From Strongyloides papillosus (Eukaryota > Nematoda > Chromadorea > Rhabditida > Strongyloididae), in assembly GCA_005656395.1 (NCBI GenBank), contig SRSI01000010.1, positions 248,001 through 312,000 of the forward strand: a DNA stretch of 64,000 nt. The letters run 5' to 3'. A program made the position numbers and the translations under genes. Under the pieces are notes generated by a model, which ran no database searches, was not told the origin of the DNA, and worked only from the letters and a program-made list of their open reading frames with translations. Shown here one piece after another: positions 25,548 to 36,319 of this stretch (positions are counted from its first letter, which is position 1; each line of letters begins with the position of its first letter).

Positions 25548-27350
25548 CTAAACTTTTGTACATGTTATCCTTGTCTTTTCATTTTCTCTTTCATCGATAA
25601 ATGGAACATTTTCATCTGAAACACTTTCTGGTATTACAGACAAAGCTTGTGATTGAAACCTTTTCTGACTACTAAAAATTTTTGAATTGTTTCCGTTTTT
25701 TCCTACATTCCCAATGTTTAATAATTTTTCTTCCTCCTTTTCATATTTCGTTTCTTCTTCCTCACTCTTTTGTTGTGTAAGAAGTTTTCTACTCAACAAT
25801 GACATTAACATATGCCCAATTGGTGCTGTTATTAGTATTGATAAAATACAAATATTTAGAATTATTATATCAGCACTTTGTTTAGTAAGCAAACTTTGAT
25901 TTTTTCTTTTTGTCACTAACAAAAATGCGAATGCTGGAGCCAACGCAGCCTTTAAAGAATAATTAAAAATAATTACCAAATAATGATATTTTTAATTTTG
26001 ATATTTATTTTATTTTCATAAGAAATTAAATTAAATCTTATTTAATAAAAAATTTTTTAATAAAACTTACTTGAACAGTTGCCTTTGGGATTAATGATAT
26101 TGATAGAAAAATTCTTTCTTTAATATTTAAATGTGATTTAAATGAAATAGCGAATAAGGAAAATAATTTAAAAAGAAGACCAAAAAGTAATATAAAAAGT
26201 GAGACAAGAACTAATTCAATATCGAAATTAGAAAATCTAACTTCCATACCAATAAAGCAAAATATTAACGGTTCGATAATATAAACCCATATATTTTTTA
26301 ATATCTTTTCTTCGTTTTTTGTCTAAGAAAATAATATATTAATAAAATTTATAAACTTACACCGATTTCTTCTTTATCATTCCAATAAATATTCATTAAA
26401 ATAGTTATTACTAATATACCTACAGGTCCGACAATATCCATACTATAGTATTTACAGCCAAAAAATATAAAAAAACATGATAAAATTAATAAAATAGATC
26501 TTTGTAGATGAATGATATCACTATCTTTTTTTGTACAATTTCTTAAGATAAATGATAAAAAAAACCCAATTCCAACACCAAATAGAATACCTGTTGGTAT
26601 AGAGAATAGCAACCATATTGAAGATGATCCTTTACCATAAAAAATAGATATACATATTGAATATGCAGTTATACAAAAAATGTTAATAATGGTTGCATTC
26701 ACTAAAATAATAGTTGGTAATCCTTGATTAGTTCCAATTTTTTTATTTTGTAATTCTATAACTATTGGTACAATAACAGCTGGCGAAACAGATGCGAGAA
26801 TTGAGGCAAATGTTAAACAAGTGGAGAAAGATAAGTGAAGTGAAAAATAAGAGATTCCTGTTACAGCTATTATTTCACATATTGTTGAAAATATTCCAAG
26901 TGAAAAAGAAAGTATAAGGTATTTTTTTAATGTCTTTATATCTAAACCAAAACCTGTTCTCATAAGAATAAAGATAAAGGCTAAGTTTCTTATAAATAAT
27001 CCAACCTTATCGTCTTCTGTTATATTCCTTTCAATGAAGTCCCAATTTCTTATTATTATCCCAGAAATTATTTCACCTATAAATGAAAAATATTATTAAA
27101 TATCTAATTATTTATCTATAATTTTAAAAGATAATGACTTACCTAATAATGGTGAAATTTTTATAAATGAAACAATTTTACCCAGACAAAATGCAGAACC
27201 CCAGCAAATAAAAATTGTAATGAAAAGTGATGAAAAGCCATTACCATCAAGTGGTTCAAAAAAATTTTTTTCAAATACAAAAAGTAAAGTAAAATATCCT
27301 AGGATAACAGTTAGAAAACCAACACTTAATTTTTTACATATCACTCCCAT
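25548..27350 (-). CDS. Sodium/proton antiporter, SLC9B/NHA type
   Basis: Joined minus-strand exons 27350-27143, 27076-26361, 26322-26071 and 25949-25548: 1578 nt, 525 residues, with GT/AG at each junction and introns of 66, 38 and 121 nt. Multi-pass membrane protein of the CPA2-like SLC9B family, which exchanges Na+ (or Li+) for H+. Recognisable stretches: SPLLGEIISGIIIRN across the first junction, ILMRTGFGLDIKTLKKY, ILASVSPAVIVPIVIELQ (family SPAVVVP motif), and SLIPKATVQAALAPAFAF across the last junction (family PKATVQAA). The expected paired Asp motif around residue 200 appears as LVNATI rather than DD, an active-site difference worth noting. The hydrophilic Glu-rich C-tail is cytosolic by analogy. 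An acceptor-like TTTTATTAAAG lies 3 nt before the ATG. Confidence 0.85.
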
Positions 27351-28245
27351 TTTCTTTAATAAAACATATGTTATAAATTAAGGTATAATTTATTCTATAT
27401 CTTTTTTACTGTTAATAGGAAAATATTAAGATAGGTAAGGAAAAAATTATGGTCTCCAAGAAGAATAATAGTAGTATAAGGCATTTAAATATTAATAATA
27501 GGTTTTGTCACTCCTTCTTAATTATATATATATATGTTTTCTTTTTTCTATAGAATGATTTGTAATATAGTTAGTGATATATTATATTTGTATTTAAAAA
27601 TATTAAAATATTTGTAGTGTTATATTATTTATCTGTTATCTTTGACTCTTTTATTCTATTTTGAAAATTAAGTTTCTTTTGATAAGGGTAATATTAATAA
27701 TAGTATAATACGAAAATTCTTTGAATATGCGACTAGCTAAATATTAAGAAAATATTAGTGTAAAAAGTGTATATGTCTCAAGATTGCACTATTAATATGT
27801 TGAAATAAAATAGATAAAATAATAACAAATGATTAAGCAAATTTGATTATAAAAGTTGAGAATAATACATATGATTTATGTTACTTTTTTTTGTTGTTAG
27901 AATTATTACTTTTTTCGTGGTAACGGTACTTTGAAAGTAATGGAATAGAATAAAATAAACATATACTTTAGTAGTATTTTATTTAATACATACAATTTAT
28001 TAAAGTTCTATCTTTTTTTGACTGTTTTAAAGAATATATCTCTAACTTTTGTGTTTAATATTTAATGAGACAAAAATTAAGAGGTCTTGCCAAAATATGT
28101 AGATAGATATTTCCATATACTTAGTAAAGAAGTCATCTTTTTTATTTAACTAATCTACTGGAAGTGAATATTTTTTAATAACACTTATAAAGATGTTTAT
28201 ACTTTTTCATATATAAATATTATGTAAATGATAGAGAAAGATATA
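27351..28245. other. Intergenic region, no gene seen
   Basis: AT-rich sequence between the antiporter start and the FRA10AC1 stop. It presumably includes the antiporter promoter and the 3'UTR of the upstream gene. No open frame or RNA structure is supported. Confidence 0.5.
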
Positions 28246-29040
28246 TCAATTTAATAAATAGTTATCAAGAAATGTGTCTAATTCTTCAACACAATTTGTA
28301 TTTTCCCCTTTATACTCCAAATCTTTGGTTAAAGATGAAGAATTAGCACTTTTATCCACACATTGGCTTCCTGTTGAAATTTCCTGAACTGTTGTAATTG
28401 TACATTTATTGGTATCTTCTTTTATATGTTTATCACTCTCTTCGCAGTCCCGACTCTCATCAACTTTTTTATTTGATATTTCTTTCTTTTTCTTAACTTC
28501 TTTGTATATTTTATTTATCTTCTTCTTCACTGAATGAAAATTTAGTTTCTTGGAACATTCTTCACAAAGACGAACTTTTACAAGGGCATTCTTTATCTCA
28601 TCTTCATCCTTGTATTTGAAATTTACTTCCCATGTTGACAAATTTTCTATAATCTCACAGTCTTTTCCTCCACATATAAATTGTCCTTTACCTTTTTTTA
28701 CTTCCATTTCTAACCTCCATCTTAATGCTATTTTATTTTCTTTATATTTACTTAAGTCTGCTATACAAAATTCTTTGTAAATTCTGTCATAATACCTTTT
28801 GGCAAGTTTTTCTTCCCATGTCATCCTATTTTCGTCCACATTTGTATCGTAGATAAATTTCATATGATTTTTAACAATGTCAGATGCTCTGTTTTTGGAT
28901 ATACCATCTACATCACCTGCTTCTTTTTGTTTCATATCCACAAATGTTGAAATTAATTTTTGATGGCGTTTAAATATATCCATATCTTTGAGTATTTTTT
29001 CAAATTTTCTTTTTTCTTTCTTTTCTCTTGTTTTTCCCAT
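28246..29040 (-). CDS. FRA10AC1: FRA10AC1 homologue (spliceosome-associated nuclear protein)
   Basis: 264 residues, single exon. The core at about residues 70-165 is the conserved FRA10 domain: MTWEEKLAKRYYDRIYKEFC, then IADLSKYKENKIALRWR, then KGKGQFICGGKDC, ALVKVRLCEECSKKLNFH. The four cysteines (CGGKDC and CEEC) look like a metal-binding pair. Human FRA10AC1 is 315 residues; this copy has a shorter N-terminus and an acidic/Lys-rich C-terminal tail. The family associates with spliceosomal complexes. It lies 153 bp downstream of METTL6 on the same strand, and an acceptor-like ATTCATTTTAAG precedes the ATG by 2 nt, so it may be a downstream operon gene. Confidence 0.9.
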   Translation of the reverse strand: MGKTREKKEKRKFEKILKDMDIFKRHQKLISTFVDMKQKEAGDVDGISKNRASDIVKNHMKFIYDTNVDENRMTWEEKLAKRYYDRIYKEFCIADLSKYKENKIALRWRLEMEVKKGKGQFICGGKDCEIIENLSTWEVNFKYKDEDEIKNALVKVRLCEECSKKLNFHSVKKKINKIYKEVKKKKEISNKKVDESRDCEESDKHIKEDTNKCTITTVQEISTGSQCVDKSANSSSLTKDLEYKGENTNCVEELDTFLDNYLLN

Positions 29041-29193
29041 GGCTTAAAATGAATTTATATAAATTTTATGTATTTTTTTAAAAAATATGCTTAACGAATC
29101 ATATACGTTATTTGTGTGATAAAATATTCCATAAATTAACAAAACTTTTTTTTACAACAATACAATAAAAACAACCAACAAAAAAGATATTAA

Positions 29194-30012
29194 TTATAAT
29201 TTTTTAAAAACTCCTTGTACAAAAACTCTGTCAACTGAAAGATTTTTCTTATGATTAACAGTTTTTCTAAAAAGATATTCACAGTTAACTACTTCGCAAC
29301 CATAATTAACAAATAAACTTTTAATTTCATCAAGAGTAAAGAAATATGAGGTAGTGTTATCAGAACGTACATAAAATCTTTCATCAATTTTTGTTCCCCA
29401 TCCAAATCTTATCATTGCATGGTCATTTATTCCATAATCCCTAAAAAACACTACACCTCCTTTTTTAACAAATTTCAAAGTATTTTCAATTGCTATAGCA
29501 TGTTTAGAAGGTTGTATTGCAGATAAAACGAAAATTAGTGTAGTTATATCAGCAGAAGGAAACTTAGAAACCAACTCATCTGTTTTTTCAGAATCTGTTA
29601 AATCCAACACATCAACGTTAACTTTAACACTATTTGTTATTCCCTTTTCTTTAACTATATTTACAGCATTCTCACTAAAATCAAAACCATAAACATCCCA
29701 ATTTGGGAAGAACTCTTTTATAGGAAATAACATATTTCCCACTCCACACCCAGCCTCAAGATAAGTTAAAGGTAAAGTTAGATCCAAAGTAGAGCAGGCC
29801 TCTTGGAGGTCATCTTTTGACCAATGTCTATCTTTAAAAAAATTATCTTTATTCCTTTTGTAAAAAACATCCCAATTTTTTCTTGACAACCCTAGAGCAC
29901 TTTTAGAAACAGAGGGTGAACAAGTACTTTGTTTTGAAAGTAAATTAACGTCTTCTTCTGTAAGTTCTCTTACATTTGAACTTGTTATCTTAAATTTTTC
30001 GTCATCAAACAT
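29194..30012 (-). CDS. METTL6: METTL6-type tRNA m3C methyltransferase
   Basis: SAM-dependent class I methyltransferase that makes 3-methylcytidine-32 in tRNA (serine tRNAs for METTL6). Visible: NWDVFYKRN and FFKDRHW (family signature), LEAGCGVGN (SAM motif I), GFDFSENAV, LIFVLSAIQP, GGVVFFRDYGINDHAMIRF, RSDNTTSYFF and a C-terminal VFVQGVF. The length (272 residues from this ATG) is close to human METTL6 (284) and lacks the extra N-terminus of METTL2/8. I start at 30012 because the acceptor-like TTTATTTCTAAAG ends 3 nt before that ATG. An in-frame ATG at 30048 would add 12 hydrophobic residues. It sits about 174 bp from the SMARCD stop and 153 bp from FRA10AC1, same strand. Confidence 0.88.
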   Translation of the reverse strand: MFDDEKFKITSSNVRELTEEDVNLLSKQSTCSPSVSKSALGLSRKNWDVFYKRNKDNFFKDRHWSKDDLQEACSTLDLTLPLTYLEAGCGVGNMLFPIKEFFPNWDVYGFDFSENAVNIVKEKGITNSVKVNVDVLDLTDSEKTDELVSKFPSADITTLIFVLSAIQPSKHAIAIENTLKFVKKGGVVFFRDYGINDHAMIRFGWGTKIDERFYVRSDNTTSYFFTLDEIKSLFVNYGCEVVNCEYLFRKTVNHKKNLSVDRVFVQGVFKKL

Positions 30013-30186
30013 TTTCTTTAGAAATAAAATAAATAAATAAAAAGCCATATTTAATGTTTTATGATACTTTTAAGTAATTAGTTGATAATTTACAAGTAAA
30101 AAAAACCACTGAAAAAACATTCGAGTCAAAAACAAAATAAAAAAGTTTGTTAAGTTAAATTATTTTAAAAATTAACATAAGACTGA

Positions 30187-31611
30187 TCAATTATTTTTAA
30201 CACCAAGTACTTGTTCGAGCTCTCCACGTTTCAGTAGTATTTTATTGTATATGTAACGATAAATAGCTTCACTTATTTGTGGATTATAGTATGATTCAGC
30301 AGTTTCATCAACGTTCAAATCCGTGTACAAACCATCGTCCTTCAGAACAGCTAAATCTTTACTTTGAGAAACTAACCATTTCTCAATATGTCCCTTTGGA
30401 TTATCTGCAAAACGAAGGAAAAAGTCACGACGGAGTTTGATCTCATTTAATTGATCTATAGCTTCAGAGATTTTGTCATCGTATGAATTAATTTCTGGTT
30501 GATTTGTTGAATTTTGAAGGAATGATGATATCATAGCTTTCGTGGGATCTTGTAACTCAACTTCTATATCTACACACTGAGTGTTTTTTTCTGACTTGGA
30601 AATAGTATGGTATAGGACTATAGGATCAGGGGTTGTCAGAAATGGTATTAATCGTTGTGGTAAATCAACAGTCTTAAAGTATTCAATTTGAAACAGTTGC
30701 TTTAAATAAAAATCACAATTTATTCTATCTCGATTGACTGGATCTTGAAGATTATTAGTTTTAATGTAGTGGTAGAAATGTTCAATGACCTTTTGTCTCG
30801 TTTCAAGGGATATACCAAGAAGTTTAGAAAGCCTTGGATGGATTTTGTACTTAATTGGAGAATGATCCAAATGAAGATATATTTTACATTTGACATCTCC
30901 ATCACCTGGCCGTTTGACTTGAAAGCCATCCGTTTCAGATGTTGTAGGAGATCTATGCCATTCAACTAGGTGATTGTCCGGACCGTATATTTGAGGATCT
31001 AATTCAATAACAAGATTCTTAAAAAATGTACTAAATTTTCTTTTTGGTGTAGGTTGTGGGGCAGTTTTGCTGCTAGAGGAATTTGTTGAAGACTTTTCAG
31101 AAACCTTATCTTCATCCAAAAGCCGTCCCTCCACACGGAGCTCAAAGTACGGAGCAGATCCATTACCTTCACCATCTTTAGGCTCAACACCGGCAACAAA
31201 ATTATGTGAAATAAATATACGAAGTTTTTTCTTTATCTTCGAAACACGTTTCAAAGACTCTTGATACTCAGTTCTTTTCTTCATAAACAACGAATCAAAC
31301 TTCTGCTCATAAGCAAGAAGATCCATGTAACTATGTCCATCAGGAACAACTTGAAGTATGGAATCAGATAGTATTTTGTCACAATATTTCCTCTTTCTTT
31401 TCATATTCATTTGATGTCTACTTTGTTGTTGATTTTGAATATTACCCTGTTGTGGATGCATTTGTTGCATTGGCTGCTGTTGTTGTTGAGGTAAACCACC
31501 CTGTCTTCTGACCATAAAGGGAAGTTGTTGTGGAGAATTTACAAATTGAACTGGTCTACCATGCATTTGATTCATAGACATATTAGATGGTGGCACATTT
31601 ACACGTTGCAT
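30187..31611 (-). CDS. SMARCD: SWI/SNF chromatin-remodelling subunit SMARCD (BAF60)
   Basis: 474 residues, single exon. The N-terminal third is low-complexity and Gln/Met-rich (QQQQQPMQQM near residue 40). Then comes the BAF60 signature KRKRKYCDKILSDSILQ, a central beta-rich region (KKLRIFISHNF, FFKNLVIELDP, IEWHRSP-like VEWHRSPTTSETDGF) and the SWIB/MDM2-like domain at about residues 240-320 (HPRLSKLLGISLETRQKVIE, IKTNNLQDPVNRD, FKTVDLPQRLIPFL). A C-terminal helical region follows. C. elegans orthologues are ham-3/swsn-2.1 and swsn-2.2; I cannot tell which is closer. An acceptor-like TTGTTTTAG lies 10 nt before the ATG. It is the first gene of the possible SMARCD-METTL6-FRA10AC1 operon. Confidence 0.93.
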   Translation of the reverse strand: MQRVNVPPSNMSMNQMHGRPVQFVNSPQQLPFMVRRQGGLPQQQQQPMQQMHPQQGNIQNQQQSRHQMNMKRKRKYCDKILSDSILQVVPDGHSYMDLLAYEQKFDSLFMKKRTEYQESLKRVSKIKKKLRIFISHNFVAGVEPKDGEGNGSAPYFELRVEGRLLDEDKVSEKSSTNSSSSKTAPQPTPKRKFSTFFKNLVIELDPQIYGPDNHLVEWHRSPTTSETDGFQVKRPGDGDVKCKIYLHLDHSPIKYKIHPRLSKLLGISLETRQKVIEHFYHYIKTNNLQDPVNRDRINCDFYLKQLFQIEYFKTVDLPQRLIPFLTTPDPIVLYHTISKSEKNTQCVDIEVELQDPTKAMISSFLQNSTNQPEINSYDDKISEAIDQLNEIKLRRDFFLRFADNPKGHIEKWLVSQSKDLAVLKDDGLYTDLNVDETAESYYNPQISEAIYRYIYNKILLKRGELEQVLGVKNN

Positions 31612-33351
31612 AATTACTTAACTAAAACAATCTTCAATAAGTTAAAAAGAATATCTATTAATTTAAGAATGAAAACAGAAAGAGTTGTACGTGAAGTAGG
31701 AATGTATGTTCAGTAAAAGCAAGTCACGTCACTCCAAAAATATTATCTCGCGCATTACTATTTCCAAACGAGAAACTTTTGTTATTGTACACTCAATTTA
31801 AATCTAATCTCCATCCCTTTTACTATATAAAGTTAAAGTTAGACATAGAGAGTATCAAACCAAGGTGCTTCTGATGAAAGTTAGAATTTTTTGTATATAA
31901 AAGAAAAACATGTACGAAATTCTAACGCATAGAAAAGATCCTTGTGGGACAACTCTGTACATTCTATCACCAACGCATTCAGGTTAACTGGCTCTTTTTG
32001 TATGTATGTATCTAACACTTGAAGGTTGAAATTTGAGCAGACGACTCTTAACAGGGGTAAATGTATACGTTTCTCAAACAGTCGCCAGTCGATATAGCAA
32101 ACATTTTCTCGTGACAACGCATTTTAAATTTTTCTATTTTATTCACAATTTATTATGTAAGAAATGGATAAGAAAGGATGTCATTCAGAAATTTACATAT
32201 AACGGAAATAGTAAATATATTAAAAGATACAAATGAACGATTGTCAAAGAATTCTATTTTCTGTATTTCGTAAAAATTAAGAGTAAGTTTCAACTATTTT
32301 TTAGATTTTCAGAAATAAAACTCTTTCTTCCACTAAAAGGCAGTGAAATGTGCTACTAAAAATATTTAAATTGGCTATGTATATGGATATTTCTGAGAAA
32401 AATAGATGCTGTTTATTTCTAAAGATATGATAATAAAACATATTAGAAAAATTATATGTGTGTTGATAAAATTTATACACGTCATATAACGATTTTCTAC
32501 AATTTTTTGTGTACTTTTTTTTTGTAATTTATACGAATAACCTTCTTAAATGAAAAGACCACATTATTCACTAGTGTTCTTTAATTTTACATTTTTTTTG
32601 TTTATTTCTATTGATTATTTTTATCAAAAAATTTAATTTTATTCATATGTACACGTATACTGTATCGAGAGGGATCATATAGGTATAAAAGTGAAAGTTA
32701 AATTTTTGTGTACTTAATATATAAATTTTTTATGGTATCTTTAAATGTATTTCACAAATATTATACAATATTTAAAGTACCGAAAAATACATAATGCAGT
32801 GGTTTTTACCCTTACTGTATAGCGGATTTTACATTTTTTAAATGTGGAGTTTCATCTAATAAAAACAAAGGAGGAGGTGTATTTTGACAACGATTTAAAT
32901 TATGTATATGGTGTTATATTGATTAAATGCTTCATCCTGCTGGTATTTAATTTACCACACATTAATTAATTATAGAAGGTCTCCACAGATTACGTTACTT
33001 TGCCAATGCATTTCTTTTCGGGACGACAACTCATTTTTCAGGTTTTAAGAATATTGGGGAACTGTTTTCAAGTTTGATTTTAAAAATTATTTTTTTTAAA
33101 TAGGTGAATAGAAATAGAATTTATATTATTATTGAAAGAAAAAATAAACCAAGACGTTTGTTTTATTTATCTAACGTCAATTACAATGCAGGGAACAGTT
33201 TTTCCTAAATTTTTTATTTTAATTTCGAAATAATTTTATTTATTACATTTTTCGCTATTTTTAATATAATAGTTATAACTATATTTCTTCTATTTTTAAC
33301 GACAATAAAATAAAAGTATTTCTTTACTTTCAGAAATATTCTTGTTAAAGT
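31612..33351. other. Divergent intergenic region (1.7 kb)
   Basis: It separates SMARCD (minus) from PCF11 (plus) and so probably holds both promoters. Short overlapping open frames at 31881-32236 on both strands have no protein-like features. A trans- or cis-splice acceptor-like CTTTACTTTCAG ends near 33333 ahead of PCF11. Confidence 0.5.
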
Positions 33352-36055
33352 ATGGACTTTCAAGATGATGGTGTTAAGGAGTTTACGATTGTTCTTGATA
33401 GTTTAAAGGATAATAATGGAAAAACAATAAACATGTTAACACTTTTTGCTGTAGAATTAGAAAAACAATGTGCTAGTATAGCGAAAATAATAGAAGATAG
33501 AATTTACTCGGTATGTTACAAGAAAGATTGTACGATATTTTATCATTAATTTGATTGATTATAGGTTGATACATCAGATAAAATGTTATTAACATTGTAT
33601 GTAATGGATTCAATAATGAAAACACCTAAATTAAAATCTAATTGTTATATAAACGAGTTTTCTAAAAATTTAATTAATATTTTTGTTTATGTTTTTAAGG
33701 CTGCCACAGATAATGTGAGAAGAAGCCTACATAAATTACGTAGAACATGGGATCCTGTTATTTCTCATTCTCTTCTTTATAAATTAGATTTAGCTGTTAA
33801 TGATGTTGATAGTAATTGGCCAGTTGTTAGTGATATTAATACTAAACCACTAACAAGTACTAACAAAAATGGATCATCTACAACTGGTGATAGTGGAAAG
33901 AAAATTGTTGACAATAATAAGAAAAATGTTGATTCTGTTGATACATCAAAATTACAATTGAAAATAAAGGTATATAATTTTTTATCTCTTTTGAGCAAAT
34001 ATTTTGGTAACGAGAAAGATAGTGTACTTTCTTTGTTTATAATAAAAAAATTTTGTCATTTGCTCATAGTTCACGCAATATTTTAACAAGGTGTTTACTT
34101 TTTTCTTTATTTTTTAGGCTCCCCAAAATGATAAATCTCTAGTTAATTCAAAACCTAACGTTGACCCAAGAACAGCAGTAGATCCTAGGAAAACAATAGA
34201 TTCAAAAGTAATAAATACAAGAAGTACAGTTGATCCAAGACCAACAGCTGATCCAAGAAAGGTAGCGGATCAAAGAACAACGGCAGATCATAGACCTGTT
34301 GCAGATCCAAGGATAGGAGTAGATCATAGATCTCCAGTAGACTCAAGACTGCCTATAGATCCGAGAATGGCAGTTGATCCTCGCAAAAATTCCGTAGACT
34401 TAAGGCAAAACCAACAACCTAAAGATTACAAAAGACTAGACACAGGAACAACACTGAGAAGTCCTCCACAATATGACAAACAACCATTGATTGGACAAAA
34501 ACAAGGAACTCAAATGATGGAAGTATCACAGTCAACTACACCACAAATAGCCGGAGTAAAAAGAACTTCACCTATTCCTGTACCAAATGAAAATAAAGAT
34601 GATTTTCGTAAAAGAAAGTGTGTTGATACTAAATTTTCCTATGATCATTCTTCTATGTTACAACCTATTCGTGTAAATACTCCTCCTGTTTTGGCTTCAC
34701 CACCCATTCCAAATGGGTTGAGCCCAAATTTTTCTCATCCTATAAACAGTAATTCTCCTGTATCTAGGGCACCTATAAATATTGCACCTTCTAGTAATAT
34801 TCCAAAAACTATTATTAAAAATGATACTCCAAGAATAGAAGGTATTCAAGCTAATAATAGAATTTTTGTTGACGGTAAAGCGTATGAAGTATTGTTTGTT
34901 GATAATCAGCCAATAATCGAAAGAAATTGTCTGCCACATAAAATATATTTCTTTGGTAATCCAAGAAAGGTTACCATAGATGGTAAAGAGTATACTCTTC
35001 CGTTTAGAGAATCAAAGACTGTTATTATTGGTGGTCTTCCTCATGTTATAAGATTTGGTGCACCTAGTAGAGAGTTAATCATGAATGAATTTCCTTTTAA
35101 AGGATCTTTTGGTGGACCACCTATTATAGCCAATATTAATGGACGTAAGCATGAAATTCGTTTAGGTGGACCTCCTCCAGAGGTTAGAATTGAACCAGAA
35201 CCCTCCTTTGAATTGTTACCAGCACTTAAAAAAATGCAGAGGGATGCTAAAATGGATCCCGAAGTTAAAAAAGTTGAACCACTAGTTCAAGATATTAAAA
35301 GTCTTTTAGCAAAATTAAAAGACCAAGGAATTATAAAAACTGGACAAAAGGCAGGAGAAAATCCACCAAAAGAGAAAGTTCCAGAGGTAACACCAAACAA
35401 ATCGAAGTTGTTGAACCTTAAAGAACCTCCAAAGAAAGTTACAATGACAAATATTTCATTTAAAGATTTACCGGATAACGTTTTATCATTAGATCCTAAT
35501 TTGATTTATCAAGCAACGCTAGAAGTATTATATCAATCAAGAAATGTTTGTCCAAATTGTGGATTGCAAATGGAAAAAAGTGATGATGAAATGTTTCAAA
35601 AACATATGGATTGGCATTTCCGAGAAAATACACGTTTAATTCAAAATAAAAATGCTTCGGTTAGGCCTTGGAATATGACTGCAGAGAAATGGTTGAAATT
35701 TAGTGAACAACTAGCATTGACGCATAACTCATCAAATAATTCAGATACAGAGGGTAGTGACGGTGAAAGAAATTCAGGAAGTGCAGATATCTTGTCTTCA
35801 GAAGTTCCTAGTAAATGTTGTAATGTTTGTGGTGAACAGTTTGAAGAATATTATGATGAAGATGATGATTTATGGAAAGTTAAAAGTTGTATTGTGATAA
35901 AAAATATGGTAAGTTTTAAAAAAACGTTTGATGATTATTTATATATAATTTAGGCATACCATGTATCTTGTTCCAATGACATGGCGTTAACAGAAGAACA
36001 TACGTCATCTGCAACGATAAGTAATAAAAGACAAGTTGAAACTTCAGTTTTTTAA
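33352..36055 (+). CDS. pcf-11: Pre-mRNA cleavage complex II protein Pcf11
   Basis: Exons 33352..33510, 33565..33969, 34118..35908 and 35954..36055: 819 codons, introns of 54, 148 and 45 nt, all phase 0. The N-terminal CID (about residues 1-140, binding the RNA polymerase II CTD) has LYVMDSIMKT and RRSLHKLRRTWD. A run of DPR-type units follows (34160-34400). Central repeats of the type IDGKEYTLPF / IRFGAPSREL / INGRKHEIRLGGPP resemble the metazoan Pcf11 FEGP region. Two zinc fingers bracket the Clp1-binding segment: CPNCGLQMEKSDDEMFQKHM, then RPWNMTAEKWLKF, and CCNVCGEQFEEYY ending in the fourth exon with YHVSC. Role: mRNA 3'-end cleavage and Pol II termination. It is first in a possible operon with TFB4 and Vps33. 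Confidence 0.93.
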
Positions 36056-36319
36056 TTTTTATTATTATTATGTGTTCATCTTATTATTTTTTTTGTACAT
36101 CTGCCGTTTATTTATTGAGCTAGAAATTCGGGTCTGTTAATCTTTTTGTTTACAAATAAACTTTTTATTACTATTTTGTATGATGACCCTTTTATTTTAT
36201 CAAAGAATTTTTATGCAATAAATTTTTTTTTACTTTTACTTATTTTTTATATTTGTTTGAGACAAAACTTTTTATATTTTATTATTGATTTTGGTAAATG
36301 TTATACAAATTTATAGATA

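Noticed and set aside
31881..32236. Overlapping open frames on both strands upstream of PCF11
   Set aside because: Neither looks like a protein family member, and both are short enough to occur by chance.
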